6,180 nucleotides of DNA from Gammaproteobacteria bacterium (GCA_003228965.1 QIGP01000058.1:1-6180); one strand, 5' to 3'; positions 1 through 6,017 are shown, counted from the stretch's first letter. Program-made: numbers and translations. Notes: generated by a model from the sequence alone, not told the origin.

Positions 1-84
1 GCTACGGCTATGTCCCGGCGGGCGATCAGCACAACTGCCCACACCACAGCGGCGATAAATTCCATCAACTCATGAATAATGCAG
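1..84. other. Unassigned sequence replacing the PhoH ATPase region
   Basis: These bases lie where the Walker A region of phoH should be. I translated all six frames. The minus frame continuous with phoH stays open but is hydrophobic and unlike PhoH. The plus frames give short pieces with early stops, for example one ending in NSINS followed by TGA at 73-75. None is recognisable. It could be the edge of an inserted element, a rearrangement or an assembly join; the stretch is too short to decide. Confidence 0.4.
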
Positions 85-905
85 GCTAGGTTGTCGTCGA
101 GCAGCATGTTCAGCACGTAGTTTTGTTCGCGATTGCGCGCCGTGATGCCCCAGACCGACTGATGTTCTGTGCGGTAATTTTGTACGAGTTCGATGGTGGC
201 GTCGCTGTCACTTACCTCTCGCACGCTGGCATCGAATTCACTGCCGTCCTTCATGTGAATGAACTGCCCCGGAGTCCAGGAGGCGGTTAGCGGGCCGCTG
301 ACTTTATAAAAAGTCCGGTCTTCCTCAATTCGTGAATCCAGGTCTTTGCTGTGGTTGTTCCAAAAGTCGTCGGGGAGCGTACTTACGCCGCTGAAAAGCA
401 GGTCCACATCGCTGAGCGTTTTGTCGTTGTAGTAGTTCTCGGCGGCAATGCCAATGATGCGCGCTTTGATGCGTAAGTTGATGTCTTTCGACACCAGTGT
501 GACATCGGCGCCGGGATGCGCGTTTTGCAGACTCAGCGTGGTCGCGAGTATGCTGTTGTCGGGCAAGTCTCCTGGTAGCGACGCAGGCGGTTCACGGTTG
601 GCGCTGGCTGTTGTCTCAAAGAACAGGCGTCCGGTGCGGACTGCGGTTTCGTTGCGATTGAATTCGCCCGGAAGTTGCAGGCCGTCGTCGATGGGTTCGC
701 CGTCGTTAGTTTGAATCAATTCGTCAATGAAGCGGCTGGCCTGGCGCGCGTTACGCGCAGGTTCAGACATGCCGTTCTTTCGACGGTCGAGTTCTTCAAG
801 CACGATCATGGGAAGGTGAATGTCGTGTTCGTCAAAGCGAAAAATGGCGGCAGGGTCGTGCATTAAAACGTTGGTGTCGAGCACGAAAATTCGACGTGTA
901 GTCAT
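1..905 (-). CDS. PhoH-family protein with N-terminal PIN domain, partial; ATPase part missing from view
   Basis: The ATG at 905 opens a frame that stays open to the window edge (301 codons). Residues about 1-150 form a PIN nuclease-like domain: the start MTTRRIFVLDTNVLMHDP holds the first acidic site (LDTN), then LEELDRRKNG, and DVTLVSKDINLRIKA near its end. A linker follows, leading to VWGITARNREQNYVLNMLLDD. In PIN-PhoH proteins of roughly 460 residues this last segment comes directly before the Walker A loop (GQAGTGKT-like) of an RNA-helicase-type ATPase. Here, after about residue 274 (position ~85), the translation becomes a hydrophobic stretch, CIIHELMEFIAAVVWAVV, which I cannot align to PhoH, and no Walker A is present in any frame of the remaining bases. 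The start overlaps the bcp stop as ATGA, which suggests translational coupling. Family function is thought to be RNA binding, cleavage or unwinding; the biological role is poorly defined. The gene may be broken, or the window edge may be chimeric. Confidence 0.8.
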   Translation of the reverse strand, partial: MTTRRIFVLDTNVLMHDPAAIFRFDEHDIHLPMIVLEELDRRKNGMSEPARNARQASRFIDELIQTNDGEPIDDGLQLPGEFNRNETAVRTGRLFFETTASANREPPASLPGDLPDNSILATTLSLQNAHPGADVTLVSKDINLRIKARIIGIAAENYYNDKTLSDVDLLFSGVSTLPDDFWNNHSKDLDSRIEEDRTFYKVSGPLTASWTPGQFIHMKDGSEFDASVREVSDSDATIELVQNYRTEHQSVWGITARNREQNYVLNMLLDDNLACIIHELMEFIAAVVWAVVLIARRDIAV

Positions 906-1372
906 CCCAATTCTTTTACTGCTTCCAGTACTTCGTCTACATGGCCTTTTACTTTGACTTTACGCCATTCCTTTTTCAGAATGCCTTTTTCGTCAATGAG
1001 AAAAGTGCTGCGCTCTATGCCTAGCACTTTGCGACCGTACATGTTTTTTTCCTGAATGACGTCGAACTGGTTGCACAGTGCTTCATCAGGATCGGACAGC
1101 AGGTTGAACTTGAAGCCTTGTTTGGCTCTGAAGTTTTCGTGACTTTTGAGGCTGTCGCGTGAAACGCCAAGGACCACTGTGTTGCGGCGTTTAAACTTCA
1201 GCGAGTTAGCTTGAAAGTCGAGGCCTTCAGTTGTGCAGCCAGGCGTGCTGTCTTTCGGGTAGAAATAGAGCACGACTTTCTTATCTTTTAGTTTGCTCAG
1301 TTCGACCGTTGTGTCCGAAGTGGCGGCGGCTTTGAAGTTTTTCACTTTTTTTCCAATGACGGGTCGTGACAC
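902..1372 (-). CDS. bcp: Thioredoxin-dependent peroxiredoxin, Bcp/PrxQ type
   Basis: A 156-residue cytoplasmic peroxiredoxin that reduces hydrogen peroxide and organic hydroperoxides using thiols. The active-site segment is YFYPKDSTPGCTTEG, with the peroxidatic cysteine at residue 46 and the conserved Pro/Thr of the PxxxTxxC motif. GIERSTFLID near residue 120 holds the conserved arginine. Length matches the family. The start is GTG at 1372, chosen because AAGGAAA (1377-1383, minus) lies 4 nt upstream and the protein begins at the usual place (MSRPVIGKKVKNF). E. coli Bcp has a resolving cysteine four residues after the first; here that position is Gly50. The only other cysteine is Cys100 (DEALCNQFD), so the enzyme may work as a 1-Cys type or use Cys100. 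The stop overlaps the phoH-like start by 4 nt, and gcvR ends 62 nt upstream, so the three genes probably share a transcript. Confidence 0.95.
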   Translation of the reverse strand: MSRPVIGKKVKNFKAAATSDTTVELSKLKDKKVVLYFYPKDSTPGCTTEGLDFQANSLKFKRRNTVVLGVSRDSLKSHENFRAKQGFKFNLLSDPDEALCNQFDVIQEKNMYGRKVLGIERSTFLIDEKGILKKEWRKVKVKGHVDEVLEAVKELG

Positions 1373-1376
1373 GGTA

Positions 1377-1383
1377 TTTCCTT
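1377..1383 (-). promoter_or_regulatory. Ribosome binding site of bcp
   Basis: AAGGAAA on the minus strand lies 4 nt before GTG at 1372. It supports a GTG start and rules out the longer alternative frame in this region as the real gene. Confidence 0.7.
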
Positions 1384-1420
1384 GTGGTTTGGTTGATGTG
1401 AGCGTTGTTAAATTCGGCTT

Positions 1421-1450
1421 GCCGGGTTAGCCAATTAGCTTTTAACCGGC
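1421..1450 (-). other. Inverted repeat over the gcvR stop codon
   Basis: Read on the minus strand, GCCGGTTA at one end pairs with TAACCCGGC at the other, apart from one bulged C. A smaller AGC/GCT pairing sits inside. The structure spans the gcvR stop codon and lies just before the gcvR-bcp gap. No run of U follows, so it is not a standard intrinsic terminator. It could stabilise or partly separate the gcvR and bcp messages. This is a visual prediction only. Confidence 0.35.
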
Positions 1451-1965
1451 TCCAAAATTGCATCGACGTTCAGGTCGTCACAAAATTCCGCAAATTCGTC
1501 GCGCAGTCTTGCAATATGCAGCTTGTTCGGAATGTTCACGATCATTTGCATTTCAAACAGGCTTGCTCCTGTGTGGGGCGCGGCGCGGCAGTGCGTAGCC
1601 ATTTCGGCGATAGGGATTTCGCGGGAGCCAAAGAAGCCGGATACCGCGTGGACAATGCCGGTTTCATCCAGCGACACCAGGTCAACTGAATAGGGCATCA
1701 GGTTCTCTTTTACTGGCATGGTTTCGGTGCGACGAAACTCTATCGACAAATTGGACTGACGGTTAAGCGTGCCGAGCTCAGACTCAAGTTTGGCGAGGGT
1801 GTGCCAGTTGCCGGAAACCAACATGAGCGTGGCAAACTCCGTGCCCAGAGTGGCCATGCGACTTTCTACAATATTGCCGCCGCAGTTGAGCACCGCTTCG
1901 GTGAGTTCGTGTACGAGGCCAGTGCGGTCGGCACCCACGGCAGAGATCAAAACGTAATGGGACAT
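1435..1965 (-). CDS. gcvR: GcvR-like protein with two ACT domains (glycine cleavage system regulator)
   Basis: A 176-residue protein built of two ACT domains. The first starts at once (HYVLISAVGADRTGLVHELT, residues ~3-75) with the typical strand-turn-helix holding the D-x-x-G ligand loop. The second starts near residue 92 (YSVDLVSLDETGIVHAVSGF) and ends with DDLNVDAILEPVKS. In E. coli, GcvR binds GcvA in the presence of glycine and so represses the glycine cleavage operon; it does not bind DNA itself. Length and the position beside bcp and dapA match gammaproteobacterial gcvR. The ATG at 1965 is preferred over the in-frame GTG at 1974, because AGGTG at 1972-1976 is well placed for the ATG and would overlap the GTG. 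Relatives with only generic ACT-domain annotation exist, so the exact partner is inferred. Confidence 0.8.
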   Translation of the reverse strand: MSHYVLISAVGADRTGLVHELTEAVLNCGGNIVESRMATLGTEFATLMLVSGNWHTLAKLESELGTLNRQSNLSIEFRRTETMPVKENLMPYSVDLVSLDETGIVHAVSGFFGSREIPIAEMATHCRAAPHTGASLFEMQMIVNIPNKLHIARLRDEFAEFCDDLNVDAILEPVKS

Positions 1966-1971
1966 GGCGTA

Positions 1972-1976
1972 CACCT
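1972..1976 (-). promoter_or_regulatory. Ribosome binding site deciding the gcvR start
   Basis: AGGTG on the minus strand ends 6 nt before ATG at 1965. It overlaps the alternative GTG at 1974, which therefore lacks a binding site of its own. Confidence 0.6.
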
Positions 1977-2160
1977 AGGCTGTGGATGTGGGTGAGTTTA
2001 CCGTGACTTTGACAGTGTGCAAATGCGTCTCGCGCGGAGGTGGTGCAGACGTATTTTTCGCGGTGAAAATGAACGAAATACGCTATCATGCGTCGATTAA
2101 TGAAGGACGAAGGCCGCGATATTGGTGACAACAGGCCGAAAACCGTCTTTTGAGCCCTGT

Positions 2161-2189
2161 GTGACAGGAAGGCAGACCACTTTGATAAC
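2161..2189 (+). promoter_or_regulatory. Possible sigma-70 promoter for the lipoprotein gene
   Basis: GTGACA (2161-2166, five of six bases of the -35 consensus) and GATAAC (2184-2189, four of six) are separated by 17 nt. Transcription would start near 2196, close to the GGGGAA binding site at 2195-2200, which leaves a very short leader and weakens the call. The rest of the 240-nt divergent gap to gcvR (1966-2205) shows no clear promoter for gcvR and no gene. Confidence 0.25.
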
Positions 2190-2205
2190 CGTTTGGGGAA
2201 TACTT

Positions 2206-2898
2206 ATGCGTAGCAAACTCGCTGTAGTAGGCTTTTTCAGCACACTTTTGCTGGCAGGCTGTGGCAGTGGAGACGCTTGCGATCGACCGCTTCCGTATGT
2301 GGCAAGCACAGAAGGTGGGGAACTGGTTGTTCCCGATGGCCTGAGTGCGCCTCCGCAGGCCCGCCAAAAACGGATACCGCAGATATCAAATGAGCGTAGA
2401 TCTCGTTCGAATCCGTGTAGCGTGGGACCACCTAATATTAACATTGAGGCAACGCCCGAGGAAGTGGCGGTTTTGCAAAGCAATGCCGAGCGCGCTCCGC
2501 CGAGCCCTGGCGTGCCCGTGAGCGTAGGGCCTCTTTTTAGGAGTGAAAGCGTCGAGGACACTGTCGACGCTTGGGCGGCCAGTTGGAGCGCAGGCGACGC
2601 GCCAAGTTACTTAAGCTATTACGCAACCGATTTTGCGAGTGCCGACGATTCCATTAGTCGGGACGAATGGATGCGACGCCGGCAGCAACTGGTGGTGGAT
2701 ACAGGCCCGGCCTCAATCTCGATTCGGGACGTTACGATCGAAGACTTACCTGGAGGGCGCAAGCTGGTTCGCATGATTCAACGTTTCCGCAGTTCTGACG
2801 GTGCCGATGCCTCGGTTGTCAAGTTGTTGGAGATGACTCGCGAGTTCGAAAGTTGGCGTATTCGTCGAGAGAAGGTGGTGGAAGTGCTGCCCAAGTAG
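2206..2898 (+). CDS. Putative outer-membrane lipoprotein with C-terminal NTF2-like domain
   Basis: A 230-residue protein of unknown function. Residues 1-18 are a lipoprotein signal peptide (basic MRSK, hydrophobic core) ending in the lipobox LLAGC, so Cys19 should be lipidated. Gly, not Asp, follows the cysteine, which in the E. coli sorting rule favours the outer membrane. Residues ~20-115 are low in hydrophobics and rich in Pro, Ser and Arg, probably a flexible linker, with Cys25 and Cys71. From residue ~116 an alpha+beta domain begins, EDTVDAWAASWSAGDAPSYL, followed by SRDEWMRRRQQL and alternating strands ending in WRIRREKVVEV. This looks like the NTF2/SnoaL-type domain found at the C-terminus of Cds6-like proteins. 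ATG 2206 is chosen because GGGGAA lies 5 nt upstream and it starts the signal peptide; the frame is open further upstream but would bury it. Enzymatic activity is not evident. Confidence 0.72.
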   Translation: MRSKLAVVGFFSTLLLAGCGSGDACDRPLPYVASTEGGELVVPDGLSAPPQARQKRIPQISNERRSRSNPCSVGPPNINIEATPEEVAVLQSNAERAPPSPGVPVSVGPLFRSESVEDTVDAWAASWSAGDAPSYLSYYATDFASADDSISRDEWMRRRQQLVVDTGPASISIRDVTIEDLPGGRKLVRMIQRFRSSDGADASVVKLLEMTREFESWRIRREKVVEVLPK

Positions 2899-2902
2899 GT
2901 AG

Positions 2903-2952
2903 CGCCGCCTCGGACACGGTCTTCCAAATCGCTTCGCCTCTACACGGCGGCG
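2903..2952 (+). terminator. Weak terminator-like inverted repeat after the lipoprotein gene
   Basis: CGCCGCC at 2903-2909 is complementary to GGCGGCG at 2946-2952, and TTTT follows at 2954-2957, just after the stop codon at 2898. The loop of 36 nt is long and the T run short, so termination here is only a possibility. The rest of the gap to the tRNA (to 3114) is GC-rich with short self-complementary patches and no gene. Confidence 0.2.
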
Positions 2953-3114
2953 GTTTTGAGTGCGGTCTGGCAACGCCTTCAGGGGATTTTGCGAGAGTGC
3001 GTGTTGCGCCCGTCAGATTGAAGACCTCAAAAGAGGGCGCTGCCGCGTTGCGCCAAAGCGGCGCCTGCGGTAACCTGCCCGGCTTCGAGCACGGTTGTTA
3101 AAGAGTTTTACTGT

Positions 3115-3205
3115 GGAGAGTTGGCCGAGTGGTCGAAGGCGCATGATTGGAATTCATGTATGCGGTAACCCCGTATCGAGGGTTCGAATCCCTCACTCTC
3201 CGCCA
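3115..3205 (+). tRNA. serX/serW-type: tRNA-Ser(GGA)
   Basis: A complete class II tRNA of 91 nt with CCA encoded at 3203-3205 and G as discriminator. The acceptor stem pairs GGAGAGT (3115-3121) with ACTCTCC (3195-3201). The anticodon stem CATGA/TCATG encloses the loop TTGGAAT, giving anticodon GGA, with U33 and A37 as expected. The long variable arm pairs TGCGG with CCGTA (one G-U pair). The T arm is GAGGG-TTCGAAT-CCCTC. It reads UCC and UCU codons. tRNA-Ser genes are common integration sites, and the apparent change in gene ancestry falls next to this one; I saw no second copy of its 3' end in the window. Confidence 0.97.
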
Positions 3206-3329
3206 CTTTTTCAAGCCTTGATCGGGCTGCCGGTATTCGGGCCTGTCGAGGGGTCTTGCTTCCACGTCCACGCGACAAGGCAGGCCTCGGCGCGCGGAAT
3301 CCAAGCGCACACAAGCATAGAGAGCACTC

Positions 3330-4205
3330 ATGTTCAGCGGATCCTTAGTTGCACTGATCACACCGTTTAAGAAAGGTCAAATTGATGTAGACGCACTTCG
3401 CCGAATGGTTGATTTTCAAATTGACCAAGGCACCAACGGCCTTGTACCGGTCGGTACTACAGGTGAGTCTCCAACGTTGAGCGAGGCTGAGCACAAACTT
3501 GTTATAGAGGTTGTGGTCGAGCAAGCGGCAGGGCGAGTCAAAGTGCTTGCTGGCGCCGGATCCAACAATCCAGTGGAATCCATTGAATACGCTCGCTGTG
3601 CGCAAAAGGCCGGAGCCGACGGTGCTCTGGTGGTTGTGGGTTACTACAACCGGCCATCGCAAGAAGGCATCTACCAGCACTTTCGTTGGTTACACGACGA
3701 AACGAACATCCCGCTGGTTGTTTATAACATTCCGCCTCGTGCGGTTGTTGATATATCCGCGCACACCATGGCCCGTTTATGCAGGCTTGAGCGTGTTATC
3801 GGCGTTAAAGATGCGACCAGAAACCTCGGACGCATTTCCGAAGAACGTACGTTGATTGGTGACGATTTTGCTTACCTGTCAGGCGACGACATTACGGCCG
3901 TTGCTTACAACGCAGTGGGTGGCCACGGATGCATTTCGGTGACCGGCAATCTGGTGCCTGGATTGTGTGCACAAATGCAAAATGCGTGTGCTCAAGGCGA
4001 CTACAGCCTGGCTCGGGAAATTCACGATAAATTGGTGCCTCTTCATTTGGCCTTGTTTGCCGAGCCGAGTCCTGCGGGCGCAAAGTATGCCGCCTCGCTG
4101 TTGGGTTTGTGCGACGAAGAGTCGCGTTTGCCGATTGTTCGTGTAAGCGACGAAACACGACGCGCGATTGAGGCAGGGTTACGTCACGCCGGCGTCGATA
4201 TTTAG
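3330..4205 (+). CDS. dapA: 4-Hydroxy-tetrahydrodipicolinate synthase
   Basis: An intact 291-residue TIM-barrel enzyme of the cytoplasm. It condenses pyruvate with L-aspartate-4-semialdehyde, the first committed step to diaminopimelate and lysine. All key residues are visible: the VGTTGES loop (Thr43, Thr44), Tyr106 in YYNRPSQEG, Tyr132 in VYNIPPR with Arg137, and the Schiff-base Lys160 in GVKDAT. The GHGCISVT loop and the C-terminal RLPIVRVSDETR region are also present. A Shine-Dalgarno-like TAGAGAG ends 5 nt before the ATG. The residue before the YYN motif is Gly104, where many homologues have Pro. Motifs such as QGTNGLVPVGTTGESPTL look more like alphaproteobacterial DapA than E. coli or Pseudomonas DapA, although the neighbouring gcvR-bcp order is gammaproteobacterial. 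proB begins 10 nt after the stop, as in an operon. Confidence 0.97.
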   Translation: MFSGSLVALITPFKKGQIDVDALRRMVDFQIDQGTNGLVPVGTTGESPTLSEAEHKLVIEVVVEQAAGRVKVLAGAGSNNPVESIEYARCAQKAGADGALVVVGYYNRPSQEGIYQHFRWLHDETNIPLVVYNIPPRAVVDISAHTMARLCRLERVIGVKDATRNLGRISEERTLIGDDFAYLSGDDITAVAYNAVGGHGCISVTGNLVPGLCAQMQNACAQGDYSLAREIHDKLVPLHLALFAEPSPAGAKYAASLLGLCDEESRLPIVRVSDETRRAIEAGLRHAGVDI

Positions 4206-4215
4206 AGTTTCGATT

Positions 4216-5228
4216 GTGACTTCCCAAGGCGCGGCTTCGTCGGCTTCTCTAGCCATTCACGCGGCCAACACCCTGGTGGTAAAAATTGGCTCTTCACTGT
4301 GGGTAGATGTGGAGCGTGGACATTTTCGGCACCAGTGGTTTGACTCCTTTATTACCGATTTAATGGCATTGCGTTCGAACGGCGTGCGCGTCATCGTCGT
4401 GTCTTCAGGGGCTATTGCGCTAGGCTGCTTGTCGACGGGTTCTTCCAGGGTGGTGCAAACGCTTGCGCAAAATCAGGCGAGCGCGGCCATAGGTCAAATT
4501 CGACTGGCACGAGAATTTGAAACAGCGCTTGCCAAGTTTGGCGTTACAGCCGCACAGGTGTTGCTGACGCTTGACGATATTGAGCAGCGCACGCGTTATT
4601 TAAACTCCCGCAAGGCTCTCGAAGCCATTCTGGACATGAATGCGCTGGCCTTCATTAACGAAAACGATACAGTCGCCACGAGCGAGATTCGTTTTGGTGA
4701 CAACGATCGACTGGCCGCACGAGTGGCGCAGATTGTTTGGTGTTGTTGTCTGATGTGAAAGGGTTGTACGAACAGGACCCTCGCGCCAATCCAGATTCGA
4801 ACTTACTGCGCCGCATCGACGTCATTACTCCGGATATTGTCAACATGGCTGGTGAACCAGGCCAGTTTGGCAGCGGCGGCATGGTAACCAAAATTGATGC
4901 GGCACGAATTGCAGTTGAGAGTGGCTGTGACATGGTGCTGGCGTCTGGAGTCGATGACCACCCGACTAAAGCTGTGCTCGACGGCGGCAGTCTATTGCCC
5001 GTGGGCGTGGTTGATATTGTAGGCGATTTTGCGCGAGGTGACGCAGTCAGTATTTCTGATCGCTCGGGGCAGGAGATTGCTCGTGGCCTTAGTGCTTGCA
5101 CGGCCAATGAAGCTCGGCGTATTACCGGTCTCAGAAGTAGAGGCCTGTCAGCTGCGCTTGGGTTTAATGGGCCTGATGAGCTGATACACAGGGATGATCT
5201 TGTGCTAGCGTCGGCTAAATTGGACTGA
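4216..5228 (+). pseudogene. proB: Glutamate 5-kinase, frameshifted and internally deleted
   Basis: Glutamate 5-kinase phosphorylates glutamate in the first step of proline synthesis. From GTG 4216 the kinase domain reads normally: LVVKIGSS (Lys23), VVSSGAIALG (Ser63-Ala66), INENDTVAT (residues 147-155) and IRFGDNDRLAARVAQIV. The frame then fails and stops at 4758, giving 180 residues instead of about 370. The next frame resumes at GADCLVLLSDVKGLY (from 4725) and continues through GSGGMVTKIDAARIA to a PUA-like end, GDFARGDAV to HRDDLVL. Two lesions are visible. A shift near 4726-4737 fits loss of one copy of a 13-bp direct duplication. Near 4965-4980 about 40 residues are missing between DHPTK and SLLPVG, removing the RKRWI-type linker and the first part of the PUA domain. 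GTG is preferred over an upstream TTG lying inside dapA. The motifs look alphaproteobacterial. A functional product is unlikely. Confidence 0.92.
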
Positions 5229-5258
5229 CTTATCGTTAATTACTTTGGCGCGAGATAG

Positions 5259-5672
5259 ATGCAACCGGGGCAACTTGAACACACCATGCGCACCCTTGGC
5301 CGTCAGTCGCGAGCGGAGGCCGTAGAGCTTGGCCAGACCTCGACTAAAGTTAAGGACCGTGCTTTGCGAGTGGCGGCTAACGGGTTGAGGCAATTTAAAA
5401 GTCTGTGTGTGAAATCGGGAAACGCGGCCATTTTAAGAGGTGGTTCCGAGTGTTTTGCATCAAGCCAGGCATTGTTTACTGTCCTTACCAAGGCGTTCGA
5501 GGAAGCAGAATTGCCGAAAGGCGCTGTTCAAATGGTGCCCACATCGGATCGGGCGGCTGTGGGTCTGTTGCTGAGCGGTCTGGCCGGTGCCGTGGATGTG
5601 ATTATTCCACGAGGCGGGCGAGAGTTGATCGAGCGGGTTAGTTCGTGTTGTTGTTGGGTTTATAAAAACTAA
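5259..5672 (+). pseudogene. proA: Glutamate-5-semialdehyde dehydrogenase remnant
   Basis: ProA (gamma-glutamyl phosphate reductase) reduces glutamyl-5-phosphate to the semialdehyde, the second step of proline synthesis; the family is about 415-430 residues long. Only 137 codons remain. Residues 1-44 match the N-terminal helix ([18 protein letters not shown] to VAANGLR). About 95 residues, including the YEARPNVT-type block, are then missing in frame near 5391-5400, and the sequence resumes with [31 protein letters not shown] and [16 protein letters not shown]. Similarity ends at residue 127 (5639); the tail [10 protein letters not shown] is read from the repeat tract that follows. The catalytic-cysteine region and the whole C-terminal half are absent. 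It starts 30 nt after proB, at ATG 5259 with GAGATAG just upstream, so it was once part of the same operon. It cannot be active. Confidence 0.92.
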
Positions 5673-5859
5673 TATATCAATGACTTATGCTTAAATTCTC
5701 AAGTGAATTGTTAGTTTAATTCTGACATTTCAGACAACAACTTTACGATTAATATCTTCATTCTTGGTTGTGCCTGCTTTACACGTGTGCCTGTCCTGCG
5801 TTGGACTGTGCCTGTCCAGGTGTCTATGTGGTTAGGGGTGACGTGTAACTTCGTATAAG
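5638..5859. repeat. Tandem repeat of ~222 bp, copy A
   Basis: This copy begins with TTAGTTCGTGTT exactly where ProA similarity ends. The same 12 bases recur at 5860. Further identical words follow in register at the same offset: TCAATG (5677), TTCTCAAGT (5696), TAATTCT (5717) and CATTTC (5726) recur 222 bases later; CTTCA, TTGG and TGTGCCTG (5769) recur 221 bases later. The first ~110 bases are AT-rich, and the end holds two perfect TGTGCCTGTCC copies. No ORF or known element is recognised. Sequence just left of 5638 does not match sequence just left of 5860, so 5638 is a true repeat boundary. Confidence 0.8.
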
Positions 5860-5997
5860 TTAGTTCGTGTTAATTCGAACTCTATTAAATTAATAATTTC
5901 AATGCTTTGAATATGTGTTCTCAAGTTGATTATTCATATAATTCTTCCATTTCTAAACTAATTTCATTAGCAAAACCTTCAGTTTTGGCTGTGCCTG
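5860..5997. repeat. Tandem repeat of ~222 bp, copy B (aligned part)
   Basis: This is the diverged second copy of the unit at 5638, following it directly. The matching words keep their spacing, with a single-base length difference between 5953 and 5977. The match is clear to 5997; beyond that, copy B runs into expanded GTGCCTGTC-type repeats and the end of the unit cannot be fixed. Near its start, AGTTCG (5862-5867) and CGAACT (5876-5881) form a short inverted repeat that copy A lacks. Divergence is substantial, so the duplication is not recent. Confidence 0.75.
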
Positions 5998-6017
5998 TCT
6001 GGAGCGTGTCTGGAGCG
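5996..6017. repeat. 11-bp perfect tandem duplication
   Basis: TGTCTGGAGCG occurs twice head to tail (5996-6006 and 6007-6017), starting inside a TGTGCCTGTCT motif, so it looks like a local slippage product of the larger repeat. Confidence 0.85.

Noticed and set aside
1..84. Transposase fragment
   Set aside because: No frame gives a recognisable transposase motif, and the stretch is too short to assign.
448..866. Plus-strand frames inside the phoH-like gene
   Set aside because: They are antisense shadows of a well-supported PIN-domain coding region and show no family motif.
2122..2205. Longer N-terminus for the lipoprotein
   Set aside because: The upstream in-frame start has no binding site and would place 28 residues before the signal peptide; ATG 2206 has GGGGAA and a clean lipobox.
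3206..3329. Terminator or riboswitch (for example lysine type) before dapA
   Set aside because: The 124-nt gap is too short for a lysine riboswitch, and I saw no convincing hairpin followed by a T run; dapA may be co-transcribed with the tRNA.
3095..3370. Protein-coding frames over the tRNA region
   Set aside because: They run through tRNA-Ser and the dapA start, with no recognisable motif or binding site; the tRNA structure explains the sequence.
4726..4758. Programmed ribosomal frameshift in proB
   Set aside because: There is no slippery heptamer at the junction. A simple shift would also still leave out the residues between AQIV and LVLL, and proB has a second large deletion.
5638..5880. 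Integron attC site or 12-bp target-site duplication
   Set aside because: I found no paired RYYYAAC/GTTRRRY core sites. The 12-bp repeat is not a simple target duplication, because similarity continues beyond it for about 138 bases in register and ProA does not resume after the second copy.
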